DNA from: Hysterangium stoloniferum
Taxonomy: Eukaryota; Basidiomycota; Agaricomycetes; Hysterangiales; Hysterangiaceae
Length of the DNA stretch: 64,000 nt
Assembly: GCA_015178975.1 (NCBI GenBank)
Contig: WHVD01000001.1
Location: forward strand, 1,612,001 to 1,676,000
Direction: 5' to 3'
Part shown: positions 1 to 12,005 of the stretch, one piece after another
How the letters are laid out: each line of letters starts with the position of its first letter
Position numbering within the stretch: position 1 is the stretch's first letter
The notes under the pieces: model-generated
Database searches by the model: none
What the model saw: the letters and a program-made list of their open reading frames with translations, nothing else
Told to the model about the DNA's origin: nothing
Program-made: the position numbers and the translations under genes

Positions 1-2
1 TC

Positions 3-1346
3 GCCATTGCTGCAGCAATGGACATGGAAGCCTGGCAAATTGACTACGTTGCAGCATACCTGAATTCACACCCACAAGCAATCATATACATTGAACTTCC
101 AGATGGAGCCAAAGAGGAGGGGAAAGTGGGGCAATTGAACAAGACATTATATGGAACAATGGATGGTGCGTATAATTGGGCAGAAGCATTGAATAAGGAG
201 ATGGGGGAATTGGGGTACTATAGGTCAAAGGCAGATCCAGCCATTCGATCCAGACATGCGAACGGCGATGTCACAATAACAAGCACGTATACAGATGATA
301 CAACAGGAGTCTCATCTTCGAAGGAGGAGGCAGAGCGGGCAAAGGAGGAGTTGGGTTGGACATACAAGATGAAGGATCTAGGCGATGCAAATCTCGTTCT
401 TGGAATTTGCATTGACAGAGACAGAACAGCTGGAACCATTACCATTTCACAACGTGCATATCTCGAACGGGTTTTGGATAGATTTGGAATGAAGGGGTGT
501 AATTTGCGTGGAACACCCTTACCACCTGGCCTGGTCCTTACAAAAGACATGGGACCACAGACAAAGGAGGATCGAGTTTTCATGGCTGACAAGCCTTACC
601 GGGAACTATTGGGTTCACTCATGTACGCTCAAATTGCAACGCGACCAGATCTGTCATACGCAATATCTACTCTCAGCAAATTCACATCGAACCCAGGGCG
701 AACGCATTGGAATGCTCTCACACACGTTCTGCGATATATTCAAGGGACCCTAAACTACAAGATCACATATGGTGGTGACTATACAGACCTCAAACTGATA
801 GGTTATGTGGATGCAGATTACGCTGGGGACACGGACAGTCGCAGGTCATGTTCGGGACACATATTCATTCAAGCAGGTGGACCAACTGCATGGGGAACAC
901 AACATCAGCCCACAGTTGCACTATCCACGACCGAGGCTGAGTACATGGCACTCACGCGAGCGATGAAACAGATCTTATGGATGTACTCAGCTATGGACGA
1001 AGTTGGTTACCCACAAACGAGGCCTGCAACTTTGTGGAATGATAACGCTGGAGCAGTGTCACTAACAAAGAACTCTAAACATCACTCACGCATCAAACAC
1101 ATTGATATACGTTATCACTACATTCGAGAGCGTGTAGAATATGGCGATATCGAAGTACTCCATATCGCATCAAACGATAATCTCGCCGATATGTTCACTA
1201 AGCAGCTCACCCGCATTAAACACGAACAACAATGTATTGCCCTTCGTTTATGCCCAGGAGTACACTCAGCCAGGGAGTGTTGTAAATTGAGGCTCACGTG
1301 TACTCACAACGACTCATCACGACTCATCACGACCCTTAACGACTAA
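3..1346 (+). CDS. Ty1/copia polyprotein, 3' part (reverse transcriptase and RNase H)
   Basis: The frame is open from base 3, so the polyprotein continues upstream of the window and no true start is present. Visible order: reverse transcriptase fingers/palm (copia hallmark LNKTLYGTMDGAYNW, the usual LYGLKQAPRAW region), catalytic YTDD where most copia elements have YVDD, the SLMYAQIATRPDLSYA connection, then RNase H (GYVDADYAGD, STTEAEYMA, WNDNAGAVSLTKN) and the closing HHSRIKHIDIRYHYIRE and ADMFTKQL motifs. No stop or frameshift interrupts 448 codons, so this copy was probably coding recently. In the family, protease, integrase and RT/RNase H come from one polyprotein and make a cDNA copy that is inserted elsewhere. 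The final ~23 codons read into the 3' LTR, which is normal for copia elements. Whether the whole element is intact cannot be judged because gag, protease and integrase lie outside. Confidence 0.93.
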   Translation, partial: AIAAAMDMEAWQIDYVAAYLNSHPQAIIYIELPDGAKEEGKVGQLNKTLYGTMDGAYNWAEALNKEMGELGYYRSKADPAIRSRHANGDVTITSTYTDDTTGVSSSKEEAERAKEELGWTYKMKDLGDANLVLGICIDRDRTAGTITISQRAYLERVLDRFGMKGCNLRGTPLPPGLVLTKDMGPQTKEDRVFMADKPYRELLGSLMYAQIATRPDLSYAISTLSKFTSNPGRTHWNALTHVLRYIQGTLNYKITYGGDYTDLKLIGYVDADYAGDTDSRRSCSGHIFIQAGGPTAWGTQHQPTVALSTTEAEYMALTRAMKQILWMYSAMDEVGYPQTRPATLWNDNAGAVSLTKNSKHHSRIKHIDIRYHYIRERVEYGDIEVLHIASNDNLADMFTKQLTRIKHEQQCIALRLCPGVHSARECCKLRLTCTHNDSSRLITTLND

Positions 1347-1590
1347 TCATGGATCATAACGACAATAAGCTTGAAGTGATTCAAGCTACGATAAGATTAC
1401 GATAAGGTCATATTTTACGATCATGTCTTGCAACCATTTTACTTTTATGTCTTACTACTCCTTACCCTCGTGTTAGATGACTTTATACTTCTTGTTCCGA
1501 TACAGTATAAGTACTAGCTACGCAACATAACAATATCTCAGTCGATTCTTACCAAGCGTGTCGACTGAGATATTATATTTGTTATATACA
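1278..1590 (+). repeat. 3' LTR of the copia element
   Basis: Begins TGTTGTAAATTG directly after the purine-rich AGGGAG and ends in ATATACA, giving the TG...CA ends expected of an LTR of about 313 bp. A TATA-like ACAGTATAAGTAC lies near 1500-1512. The 5' LTR and target duplication are outside the window, so the right edge is inferred from the CA ending. Confidence 0.65.
1533..1573. repeat. 13-bp perfect stem-loop inside the copia LTR
   Basis: ATATCTCAGTCGA (1533-1545) is repeated as its exact reverse complement at 1561-1573 around a 15-nt loop. It lies about 30 nt downstream of the TATA-like box, so it would be at the start of the transcript and also near its 3' end. A role in polyadenylation, dimerisation or strand transfer is possible but not shown. 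Confidence 0.8.
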
Positions 1591-1794
1591 TGGGTTAAAT
1601 CATGCATTAACCTCTTCCAAGATTTTATAGTTAGAAGCGGATGTGGTAGTTTTCCAAATTTGGAATTCCTGCACGTGACCACCCCGTGTTGAATGCAAAC
1701 CGCGCACAGTTACTAGCAAATTTAATTGCTTTAGATTTCCTCACGACTACGAGTTCTCTTATAGATTTTTTTTAATTGTTTGAATTTCCAAATC

Positions 1795-2314
1795 ATGGAC
1801 AGCGCTGAATTTCACGCTCTGGTGAGCACCCTACATTTATATTTTACATACGATGCCAGATGCGAAAACAGTGAATCAGGTTTATCATGTTGTACGTCAG
1901 ATTCCGTATGGAAGGGCGACAAGTTATGGTAAGGTCAAATCAAACACAATAATTGCAACAGCAACGCTAATATTAACTCACGAGAGCAGGCCATATAGCC
2001 AAGTTGATAGGAATGCCCAACCACTCACGGCACGTTGGCCAAGGTACATCTTGACTTCATAAACATGTACCCTGAATCTCGGTCATTCTTTTCCAATTCT
2101 AGCGTTGAAATTCCTGGGTCCAGATAGTGACGTTCCGTGGCAACGCGTCGTTTCCACCTCTGGCCAAATCTCATCCCGTGGACCACTAACGGAGGGTGCT
2201 GAAAGACAACGACAAGAATTAGAGTCGGAAGGCGTTACTGTGACAAATATGCGAGTCTCGTGGAGAGAATGCGGGTGGTTTCCTGAGAGTGTGAATCTTG
2301 AAATAGAGGCTTGA
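1795..2314 (+). CDS. Alkyltransferase-like protein (ATL, MGMT-type DNA-binding domain)
   Basis: Four exons: 1795-1821, 1880-1928, 1990-2043, 2103-2314; all introns (58-61 bp) are GT-AG and phases agree, giving 113 aa. The protein has the winged-helix part of O6-alkylguanine-DNA alkyltransferases: VVRQIPYGRATSYG, the HIAKLIGMPNHSRHVGQ recognition region, then VPWQRVVSTSG. The reactive Cys of the PCHR motif is Trp here (PWQR), the hallmark of ATLs. Family knowledge: ATLs bind O6-alkylguanine, flip it out and hand the lesion to nucleotide excision repair, without alkyl transfer. The length matches the family (about 100-130 aa). Start chosen because MDSAEFHAL precedes the conserved helix. It stands alone between a copia LTR and a decayed region. 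Confidence 0.9.
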
Positions 2315-3767
2315 GTTATCATTGGCTTGGTGTGTATCAATAATAGTCTTAGCGGTCTCTGATCGAGGAAATATAATGTACTACTACTATCCAATATTGG
2401 CAGGAGCTTGAGACAGGGCGTTGTCGCACCCGGGCAGTCGCTATGAATGAAGCAGGTCATCGAATAGACTGTTAAAACGTCATCTGATCGTGTTTGCTGC
2501 GACACAGTCAGAATTAGAAATCCTCGCGGTGAGTGTAACAACTGAGGAAAAGAAGAAAGAACAAAATAGATAAATAAACGATCTCAAAGAATCGAGATCA
2601 GTTGTTGTCTTGTGATTGTGACTGCTGGGCGCGGTGAACTCACTTTGTCGAAAACTTATTTTCCCAGAGTTCGGATCGATCAAATATAAGATCCGCAGGC
2701 ACCGCCTTATCGTGCCTTCTCTTCGTCGGAGCCTGCGCGGGCGACGCGGGTGTTCATGAAGAAATCGAACAAGGAGTATCGGATTTTGAAAAGTACCTTA
2801 CCATGTGCGTTGTATGTAGTTTTGGGGTGTTATTTCTGAGTTATCTTCTATTCATGGAGACTCAGTACTTGTACTAATATATGAGCAATTTTGAACGTTC
2901 AGTAAGTTTTTACTCCCATATGCCTTATAAAAATTATCTGTCTTGATTCTCGTCTCCCTGCTTAAAAAAACATCCATACTTCCAATGCACCGAGTTTATG
3001 ATTCCGCTGTCATTTCTCGCGCACTGCTGCATGCGCCCGACTTCCGAGACCACCGGCATGGACTCGGATCATCATAAGCTTGTTAAGCCCAACAAGTCAC
3101 ACACTTAATGTACTCCTAAATGTGTAACAGAATAATTATCGAGGTATCTGAAATTACTCTCGCTATATACATTGATACTGAATAGATATCCATTAGCAGT
3201 CAAAACTCCATCGTATGCTCCCCGCAGACGCTAAACACTTACCTACATTTTTATTAATATTTTTAAGGAGAAAACCTGCTGGAGGGTTCATACCGATTAA
3301 TATAATACACCCACATGGCATATACACTGGAGCGTCTGGACGGCTTACAGAAAAGTCAGATCGCCTGCCACCTTTGAGGTGACTCTAGGAACTCAGTCAA
3401 TTGTGTCTCTTTTAAATCCTGCATTATTCTAGGTGATTTTGATGTAATACATATGACTATAATCTAATCTCGACTCGCGTGCAACCACGTGGCTTCTGAT
3501 CTCGACTTCGTCATTTCAAGCCCAAGTACAACTGACTCGGTGAAAGGCAAGCTCAAGCTACGTTGTCGACTTCATGAGTATGTACGTCCGCAACAAATGC
3601 CTTGAACTTATATTACTCTCAATATAACAATAAATATCCATAGAATTTTGAAATGGGCTCCTTTTGAACATCATTTGTTAGATTAAGAGAACATTGGTGG
3701 CAGCTTTGGTTAGTATTTAGTGCACCAACTATGGAGAAGATTTGCTCTTGGGCTTATTTCGTTCAAC
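2315..3767. other. No recognisable gene
   Basis: AT-rich sequence with many stops in all frames. A short open stretch on + near 2690-2813 is followed by a possible GT donor, but I match it to no family. Confidence 0.5.
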
Positions 3768-6700
3768 TTCGAGAGGCGTCCGAAAGGTCCACCACTTCCG
3801 GCACCTCTTTCTTTCGATACTGTAAATGCCATGCCTCTTAACAAGGCGTCCTGATGGAGCATGCTCATTCTTACCTGGTTCACGCCACTTATCACTTTGG
3901 GCTATCAACGTCTCCTGCAAGTTATCGAATACCAAGGTCAAAGCTGGGGTAACTCAACCAACTTGGACCGAGAAAGGTTTCTGAGTTGTGAAAGCATTGA
4001 GTGGGGTTTTGAGCGAAGGGTGGCGGGCCAAGTATACAATTTGTATTGACAAATGGAATCACCGAGAGGCCAGCTTCGTTTGGGTACTGAATGACACTTT
4101 CGGTCGGCAATTTCGGATCCATGGTAGGTTGTTTTTTTTTCTTTCTTTTGGCATATACAGTCTTTACATGTGCCGATATTAGGCACAGTTAAGGTGTTTA
4201 GCGATGCTGTTCAACTCATGGGACCGCTGCTTGCAAAGGTTATATATATCCATGAGATCCTCACGGTACATTCTATAATTAGTGAATTCTACAGGCAATC
4301 ATCAATTTCGCTAAAGAACAATTTGTTGCACGAGAATCTGGTGAACCCGGACCCAAAATTGGACGAGGAATCGGTTTGGCCATTGGGTTATTATGTATTC
4401 CTTGTACTTTTGTTGTGATGCAACAGCAGGTGAGTCGGACATGTAGTCTACAGGTTTTTGGAATGTTTTACGACCATCGATTATAGTCTTTATGGTGCTC
4501 TATGAGCACCGGTTTACTCGTCTCGGCTCTTAATGCTTCAAAAGAAAGGGGTTTTTCTTGCTCCTGCCGCCCGTCCTGCACACCCAAACTCTTCTCTTCT
4601 TAACCACATGAGTACTGATGTCTTCAGGATAATTTTTGTGCCCGTGGTTCCGTGCGTCATTTTCACATATAAGCTAGGAAATAATATAATTAATAATTTC
4701 TAAGCGTATGAAAAATTTCTCTTGGACAGCACCTATCCAAATCATAATTTGTCCTATCATTCTTCTAGTGCAGGTATGTCTAATAGATATATAATTCTAT
4801 TTTAATGTAAACTTTCACCAATCAATGCTCGTAGCTTGGACCATCTGCTCTCGCTGGATTCAGTCTCTTGATTTTCATGATCCTATCCAAGAACGAGCCA
4901 TGGTATACCAATTCAATATATCCTATCTCCGCGCTGGAAAGGGTGTATATACCATGCCCTTCGTGATCGTTTTAATTGTTCTCATGAAAGGTATGTCGTA
5001 GATCACCCTTCATTCCTTAATATTGTGTCAACTTTGACAGCCAGCTCAGTCCTCAACTCACATCTTTTGGTATGGTGGCAAGCAGAGTCAATAGTTCCTC
5101 CGATGGCAGAACGAATGGACTGACATGATTATTGAGTACACTTCGTCGGAGCCAAGCATTCTACATGACAGTGCTCATCACCCCTGCACGATAGACTATG
5201 CCTTCGGATACACCGAGAATAGATATACAAATGTCTTGATCTTTCACGAGCCTTCTCTACCTTGGCACTATGTGTAGATGCTTCCTAGGACTATTTACCA
5301 CATTAACATCCTGTCGTTTAGCGGTACCTCCCTAAGTTGGTTGTCGATATTAGCCTCTAAGAATCTTCATTGGGGCGACATATTGGCCAGTAGTCGCATT
5401 CAGTCATGATTACCAGAGCCCCATCTTCGTTCGCTCCTTTATTCCCATTTCTCTGAATCGCTGAGCAGACTGCCAACTATTCGTTCCCATGGGGAAATAT
5501 CCCGTTACTTAGCGGACAATGAGTACTACACAGATCTCGAGAACCGCGCTCTTTATCCCACCATAACCAATCAACAATGGCTAGCTGTCAGACTGGAATT
5601 TTTGAGCGCAATTATGGTACTTGTTGTTGGGTGAGTACAAACAACTTTATCACTCATCACAACCATATTTCTCACGACATCATAGCATTTTAGCAGTTGT
5701 CGGTAACAATGGGATAGCACCGGGCCCAAATCAGTCTGGTCTTGACCTGCACTAGTAGGTGATCTCCTGGTCGTTCGCGAGAATACTCTCACTAATTTAT
5801 CGTGCAGCCTCCTTGGCTCAACTCTTGAAATCACAACGAAGCAAAGCGCTGAAGTGGAAGTATGGTCTTTGGAACAACTTCGAAACCACTTCCATTGACG
5901 TGCCATGTGTCCGAAAGAACTTCATGAATAGCGTTGAACGCGTGGTTCATTATAGCAATACTGATCTATTAGAGCAAGAAGCGGCACATACACACAAAGG
6001 GATCAGTCAAGCCACCGCAAGGGTGGCCATCCGAAGGTACTATCAAATTCAAGGATGTTGTCATGAGCTATCGGCCTGGACTGGATCCTGGCCTGAAGGG
6101 CATATCTATGAGCATACGGTCTAGGGAAAGATAGGTGTTGTAGGCAGGTGCGCTAATTTTCGCTTTATTTCTCATAATTTTGAGAACTGATAAATTTCTG
6201 CTGCAGAACGGACGCAGGTAAGGTGAAAAGAATTGCTCGCCTTCGACCCTTGCCATTTACTTACTTTTGACTGTTCCTCAGAGTTCCCTCATGGCAGCTC
6301 CCTTCGTCTTGTAGAACTGACGCTCGGGAAGTATTCATATCGAAGGAATCGACATCTCCTCGGGACTTCGCGACCTACATTCAAAGATAGCTTTCATACC
6401 CCAAGAGCCATTACTATCCTCCGGAACCATTCAAACAAACCTCGACCCCTTTTCTGTCTACGGCGATGCCCAACTGTAGGAAGCTCTTCGCCGAGCGTGT
6501 CTCGTTGAGACTCGAAGTTGCTCCTCAGATGAGTAAGTTCTACACAAGAAAGTGGGTGACATGGATAGAGTTGAAGATCCCGAAGGTAGTGGGTCATGCA
6601 CTATGTCGAACGGATTCAGCTTAGAGACTGTTGTTGAAAGCGAGGGGGCAAATTTTTCAGTCGGTGAGCAATCTTTGCTCAGTCTTGCCCGGCTCTTGTG

Positions 6701-7165
6701 AGTGTTTCAGTCATTGTTTTCAAGCTGCATACTTAAGCTTCAATTTTATGTCAAGGTAAATTCAATTAATATATAACCAACATATATGAGATCTTTAAAC
6801 TGGAAACTTTCTAAGATGCAGAGGTTATTGTTCTTGATGAAGCGACGTGCGTATCAATTTCTCAATTAAATATTTCTCTTACGCTGAGTCTTTCCCCTTT
6901 CTTTCTATAGTGCATCTGTAGACTTGAGAGACAGATAGCAAAACACAGGCGACTGACTATCCGAGAGGAGTTTAAGACCAGAACATTTCTCACAGATTAC
7001 GAACCATCTTGGCATATGACTGAATTTGGGTCATGGATAAGGCCCAGATCTCTGTAAGTTCTGATTGAAATGCCAAGGAATTGATCCCCGGCTGATCGAA
7101 AAACAGGAGTTTGGACCTCCTGTTGACCTTTTCAAGACAGAGAGTAGCATTTTTTACAGTATGTG
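3768..7165 (+). pseudogene. ABCC/MRP (YOR1-like) ABC transporter pseudogene lacking NBD1
   Basis: Exon-sized blocks in order match full-length fungal ABCC exporters. N-terminal FERRPKGPPLPAPLSFD (3768) is followed by an in-frame TGA (3852-3854) and then LTWFTPLITLGYQRLL. Next come TMD1 pieces (ASFVWVLNDTFGRQF, VFSDAVQLMGPLLAK at about 4190, AIINFAKEQF at about 4296, LNHMSTDVFR at about 4600, LGPSALAGFSLLIFMI at about 4836) and TMD2 pieces (SHLLVWWQAE, FMNSVERVVHYSN at about 5920). NBD2 follows (DVVMSYRPGLDPGLKGISM at about 6056, IAFIPQEPLLSSGTIQTNLD, signature SVGEQSLLSLAR near 6660-6693, Walker B EVIVLDEAT near 6820). There is no NBD1: TMD1 passes straight into TMD2 near 4905-4925. Several frame breaks also occur in NBD2. 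Intact relatives export drugs or conjugates using two ATP sites; this copy cannot. Confidence 0.85.
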
Positions 7166-7609
7166 GTTGAAATCAAACATAACGCTTCCTGATAATGAAA
7201 AGAGTTCCCTTTAAGAAGATGCTACATTGAGCGGGGAGATTAGGTGTGGCAACTTTTTGGAAATGTCGAATTCAATCTGACATATGCTGACACTCCGTGG
7301 AATAGTCGAAAACTTAGTAATGACTCAGATGATCTGAGAATTCGTAGTTTTCAAACAAATTTATTATTTTAATTATGAGCTGGCGCGTCATTTTTATGTG
7401 TGAATTAGGTATGGCTGACCAACACAGCGCGAACCGTAGTTCACCAACCACCAACGTATCGTATCACCTCTTCCTACGTCGATCAAGTCTTCCAGCCTTT
7501 TCCTACTTACATTACACAATCTGGCCATGTCATCTTTTTTGAAGGGTGGGTCTTTTCCTGTTGGCGGGGGAGTGCAGGTTCTGATCGTAGCCAGCTAAAT
7601 AGAGAGGCA
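7166..7609. other. No recognisable gene
   Basis: The spacer between the ABCC remnant and the TPR/kinase remnant. No open frame with recognisable homology. Confidence 0.5.
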
Positions 7610-8480
7610 GACATGCTGAAGGTCCAAACTAAGGAACATCTTCTAGGACATGAACATCTAGAGACCTTGAGTGTTACGCCTTAGCGAACTTGGCAGACAT
7701 GCTTGTCAAGTTGGGTAGATGCCGAGAGGCCAAACTGATGAGTCCAGGTGCTGAATACCCGGGAGTGTTTCTTAGGACCTCATCATCTAGACACCCTGAG
7801 GGCCAGGATGTCGCATGGCACGCTGCTGTGCTATATCGTTCATAATCCAGAGATTGATCCAATTCACCTGGTACATATGAAAGCCATTGTGACGGGAATA
7901 CCTAATATTGATGCCTCACTCGGGAATATCTAGCGCTCTTGTATTTTTACATGCTCATAATCCTCTCATTGTTCATGGAGATATTCGTGCAGTATGTTAC
8001 TGATGCTATACTTGATTATTCAACTGAACATGTTTTACAGGGCAATATTTTAGTTTCCGATAAAGGGGTCCCTTTTTTGACAGATTTCGGACTATTCAGG
8101 CTTGTGGATGATATTACAGAACCACATCCTCCAATGTAGATGGTTCATTGCGTTGGATGGCCCCGAGATGCTTCACAACGAAACACGGACAACCACCAGA
8201 AAAAGTGACGTATGGGCATTTAGGATGACTATACTGGTACGTTAAGGAAATGATCACCTTCAGTATCCAACTTTCAAAGGCAATGCTTACCGAAAAACCA
8301 CCTTATTGTGAGATGACAAATGACCCAGCAGTCATCATAAATGTCATAAGTGGGATAATACCATCTCGCCCTGAACTCTCTACTGCACCCTTTTTTTCTG
8401 AGTATTTATGGGACTTGTGGGGACAATTATGGAGGTTAGATCCGCATGAGTGACCTTTAATACGACAAATTGAGTCGTAA
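7610..8480 (+). pseudogene. TPR (kinesin-light-chain type) and protein-kinase remnants, joined
   Basis: 7610-7800 reads as two decayed TPR units of the kinesin-light-chain type (LLGHEHLETLSVT, LANLADMLVKLGRCREA, then FLGPHHLDTLRARMS), typical of STAND/NLR-like fungal proteins. From about 7945 it reads as the C-lobe of a TKL-like kinase: SALVFLHAHNPLIVHGDIRA, a 53-bp GT-AG intron, GNILVSDKGVPFLTDFGLFR, then LRWMAPE, KSDVWAF, MLTEKPPY and WRLDPHE. Single-base losses shift the frame near 8128 and 8165. TGA at 8451-8453 stands where kinases have Arg (HERP), and the remaining frame PLIRQIES ends at TAA 8478-8480. The kinase N-lobe is missing. Whether the TPR and kinase parts were one gene is not decided by the sequence. 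Confidence 0.75.
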
Positions 8481-9982
8481 ATGGTGAATACCCACTTTTC
8501 TTTCTTTTCTTTTTCTTTTTTGATAATTTGCGGTGTGTGACCCTAGAGAGTCGACAGTTCGAAAAACTTGATTAATATACTTGTTAATCAGTGGCTGGTT
8601 TTTGGAATGCGCATAACATTTAATAATTTGAAGTGCTACCCCCGACCTAACAGCACTACACGCAAAGCAATGCCACACTCCCTCCACACGCAGTGGGTAT
8701 GGCCCAAAAAATGAGATGAAATAAAGCTCACGAAAACGATCAATTTTCCTAAACATTTACAAGAAACAGGATATCGGATGTCGTATCACCGCATGTAAAA
8801 CTGGCTGAATTGGTAGGGCCGGTGAAAATATGCGGAGCAGTCCAAGGGAAGTACTGCAGAAAAGCTCCATGTTCAGAAAATCAATACATTTCTAGTCCTA
8901 AAAGTTGAGGAATGAAAGAAGATAGAGAGCTGAGGGTAATACATAAGAGTCCTTAATGTCACTGCTGTGAGCCTTTTCATAAGGGCCTTTTTAGGACAAG
9001 TCATAAGATATCTGCTCCCTCTCTGATTAAATTTGTTGATCGTCCCAAAAATCGACATATTAATCGCACTCTAGAATATCCGCCGATCGCGGTGTGGTCC
9101 TCAGCGATTCAGAGACCGTTTGGCCAAACTGATCATACCTTAACTAGCCAATTCTTTCATAATGATTCATTATATTAGGATAACAATCTACAACTTCCAA
9201 AAAGTTGTGAGTGAAGAGCCCAACACGTCACAGGAAAACCTGACAGGACTGTCTTGCATTCGGTGCGTTATACAATTCGAGAGCAACTCAGGCTAGTCAT
9301 GATTCCCGGAAGGCAAGACAGGATTAATATTCAAGTTGGACCTGACGTATGAGTCGGCGGTCAAAGTAGGTGCAAGAGCCTGAGAAGTTGTGCTATGAAC
9401 TCGAAGTGCGTGAGTACTAGATTGTTTGGTTTCCTGTGACAGTTATAACAAGCCTCGATTTTAAAGATCAGATCTCCATTTATTCCAACACTGAAACTAT
9501 GCTTCTATGGAGTTTTAGGTTCTGACCATGGGTTATAATCCTACTGCTGTCTGCCATCCTCACTTTTCATTTCTCGGGGGGTATTGGGGCCGATTCCCAT
9601 GGCGAATCAGATGCGGTATGATCATCCTTAAATACGCCCATTTATTCCTTAAATCGAATGTTTCTACAGAATGCTCAGGTGGTCATTCACAGTTCCAGTG
9701 GAATCTACTGGATTCCATGATCAGTTGCGTCTGGTGGCAACCTGAATCACTGATATCCAATAGATATTTGGGGTCATGTATAATATCGAATCACCTACGC
9801 GCGCCAGAGGAGTGATGTCACAGTCGGTAAACTACCATGCGGGCACAACGTCATAAAAGAGTCCTACATATATCGCTGCTCGCGCTGAATAAAAACCATT
9901 GGAGCAGAAGGTTTTTCTGGGGCTTCGGAGTGCGTAGCTACCATGTTAATTAAAAACTTCAAATTCGTTGAGATCCCCGTGG
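8481..9982. other. No recognisable gene
   Basis: Intergenic or decayed sequence. A 95-codon open frame on + (9528-9815) has no motif I recognise and no clear splice partners. Confidence 0.5.
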
Positions 9983-11551
9983 CTAATAGGTACGACAGAA
10001 TAGAAATTCACTTACTTTAACTGGCTCCAAAGGAATGGTTTCTCTGGGAGTCGAGCCTATGAATGAATCTACCAAAGATATATTGTTCCCTTGGTCACTG
10101 ATTTCACCAGACATCGCATCTCGGAGACGAGATCCGCATAACTGTGGTGCGCGCCCCCTTGAGTCTATGGAATCCGGGCGAACACGAAGATATATGCGAT
10201 TGTTGAAAACAGCCATTAATGTGTTACTGTATCTATCGGAGCGAAATAATTAGATCTGGCATATAACAAGCAACGCAACTAGGACGCTACAATTTGCCAA
10301 GGATAAGCGCACTAATTGAAATTTGTAAGTCCAGTGTGAGGAGCACTTAAAGAGGATACAGACGGGCAGAGGTGAAGATTGTTATTCTGAGAGTTTCTTT
10401 ATCAGTTTCGGTATGTTCTTTTAGTCGCTTTTATTACTGCCAACCTTAAATAATAGGAAAAGACTCAGGTCGACTACGCCCACTGCGGCTAAGTGGTCCC
10501 ACCACAGCCATCAGCTAAAGCGGATATTGGCGATGCACACTGATGTACCTGTTATACTCCCCGTTTCCACTGTCATTTTTACAAGCCTCTCGAGTAGGTA
10601 ATTGGTCCCAGCATAGCTACCCTTTGCTCTCATAAGCTATAATCGCCCATATTCAGGTAATGCAATTGACACATGACAAATGAGACGCACTAAACATGTC
10701 ATAGTGATGGCAATTATTATATCAACACTGGCACTACCTACGTGCCAAATCTGGGATGGATGCCATTAGAAAATGTCGAGGCTTGACTTCTGCTCTGAAT
10801 GCCATTACCGTGACTGATGAAGATAGCATCCCAATTTGGGCAAAACTTGGGAGTTGGCGTAACTGAAAGATAGTAAGAATACATCATAAAGTACAGGATG
10901 GCAAGTCCCAGATACCATTATTCCGGATGCAATGGCAGCAGTGCTCTGCATAAGCGATATCTGCAAATAATAGGTCGACAATAGTTCGGAAATTTGGTCG
11001 GTCATTCTCACCAGGGTGATAAAACATGGAACAAGCCATGACTTTGACAACAGCCAGATACGCCAAGCGAAAAACATTTGCACGATACCGGACATGATGC
11101 CAACAAATACCGGAACGTCAAACCAATCCAAATGATATGCTTGAAGTTGCTCGGGATGGCCCCAAGCAGATATTAACCACTGCCATCCATCACTTGAGAG
11201 GATGCAGGTTTGAGCGATCTCCAGTACCAAAATAGTGTAAACTAAACAAGCTACTGTATTAATCGTGGCGTCCACTCGTAACAAGCCAAATCAACATACC
11301 GATGCCCTTGATATAACGAGCATCTTTAGGAAAGCACAGATAGTACACGTCTGTAAGACGGCTTTGAATCTCTATCACAGTGACCTAGATAGTTAAAGTG
11401 ACGCACATACTTGGTTCACGAGCAGACCAAGGAGACCCCAATTTAGGAAAATGCCAACGAGCTAGTGCGAATAAATGACCCGACGTCAGGCAACAAGAAG
11501 TTATAAGAAAGCTGGCTCTGACCACTGGTCCAAGTCTACAGTCTGCCCCAT
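9983..11551 (-). CDS. DUF6534-type multi-pass membrane protein
   Basis: On the minus strand 12 exons join in phase: 11551-11540, 11461-11407, 11350-11300, 11253-11012, 10960-10916, 10862-10809, 10750-10691, 10636-10549, 10488-10445, 10386-10364, 10311-10291, 10232-9983 (945 nt, 314 aa); all introns are GT-AG, 46-78 bp. The product has about seven hydrophobic segments (GIFLNWGLLGLLVNQVYVYY, VACLVYTILVLEIAQT, VFVGIMSGIVQMFFAWRIW, VTIWHVGSASVDIIIAITM, TGSITAAVGVVDLSLFLLF) and the family signature NYLLERLVKMTVETG ... KLYSNTLMAVFNNR, followed by a polar tail. This family is expanded in mushroom genomes and has no known function. The 12-nt first exon (MGQT) is the least certain part; a different upstream start exon is possible. 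No disabling change was seen. Confidence 0.85.
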
Positions 11552-12005
11552 TAGTTGTACAGCTAGGATACGCACAGCCACATACATGGTAGGAAGATTG
11601 GATGGGATAATGATAGTAACCGTCTGATTGCTGTTAGCACTCGCAGTTTCAATGGACGACATTTGTACTTGTCACAAACAGCGGGGGATTGAGAGGAGAA
11701 ATAAAGAAAGACCGTGGCTAAAGCTGCTTTTTGTAACAGTTTAAGAATCTGATCCACTATCAGAAACCTGGTTGGAGCTTACCGCCACAGAGTCCGGATA
11801 ACCCAATAGGCTAGAAAGTATTTGCAAAGTCATAGCAAATTAAATTTGAATGTCAGGGACCAATTCAGTTTATTAGTATTTATTAGTTGCAAATACTCTC
11901 TATTAAATGATGAAAGAAACAAATGATGCGCGCGGTGATACCTTCGTGAGGAGATTATGTAATCTTGACAAGACGAAGGTTCAAACCCCGCCTCAAGGAA
12001 AACAT

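Noticed and set aside
9528-9815. 95-codon plus frame as a gene
   Set aside because: No recognised domain, no splice partners, and it lies in decayed sequence.
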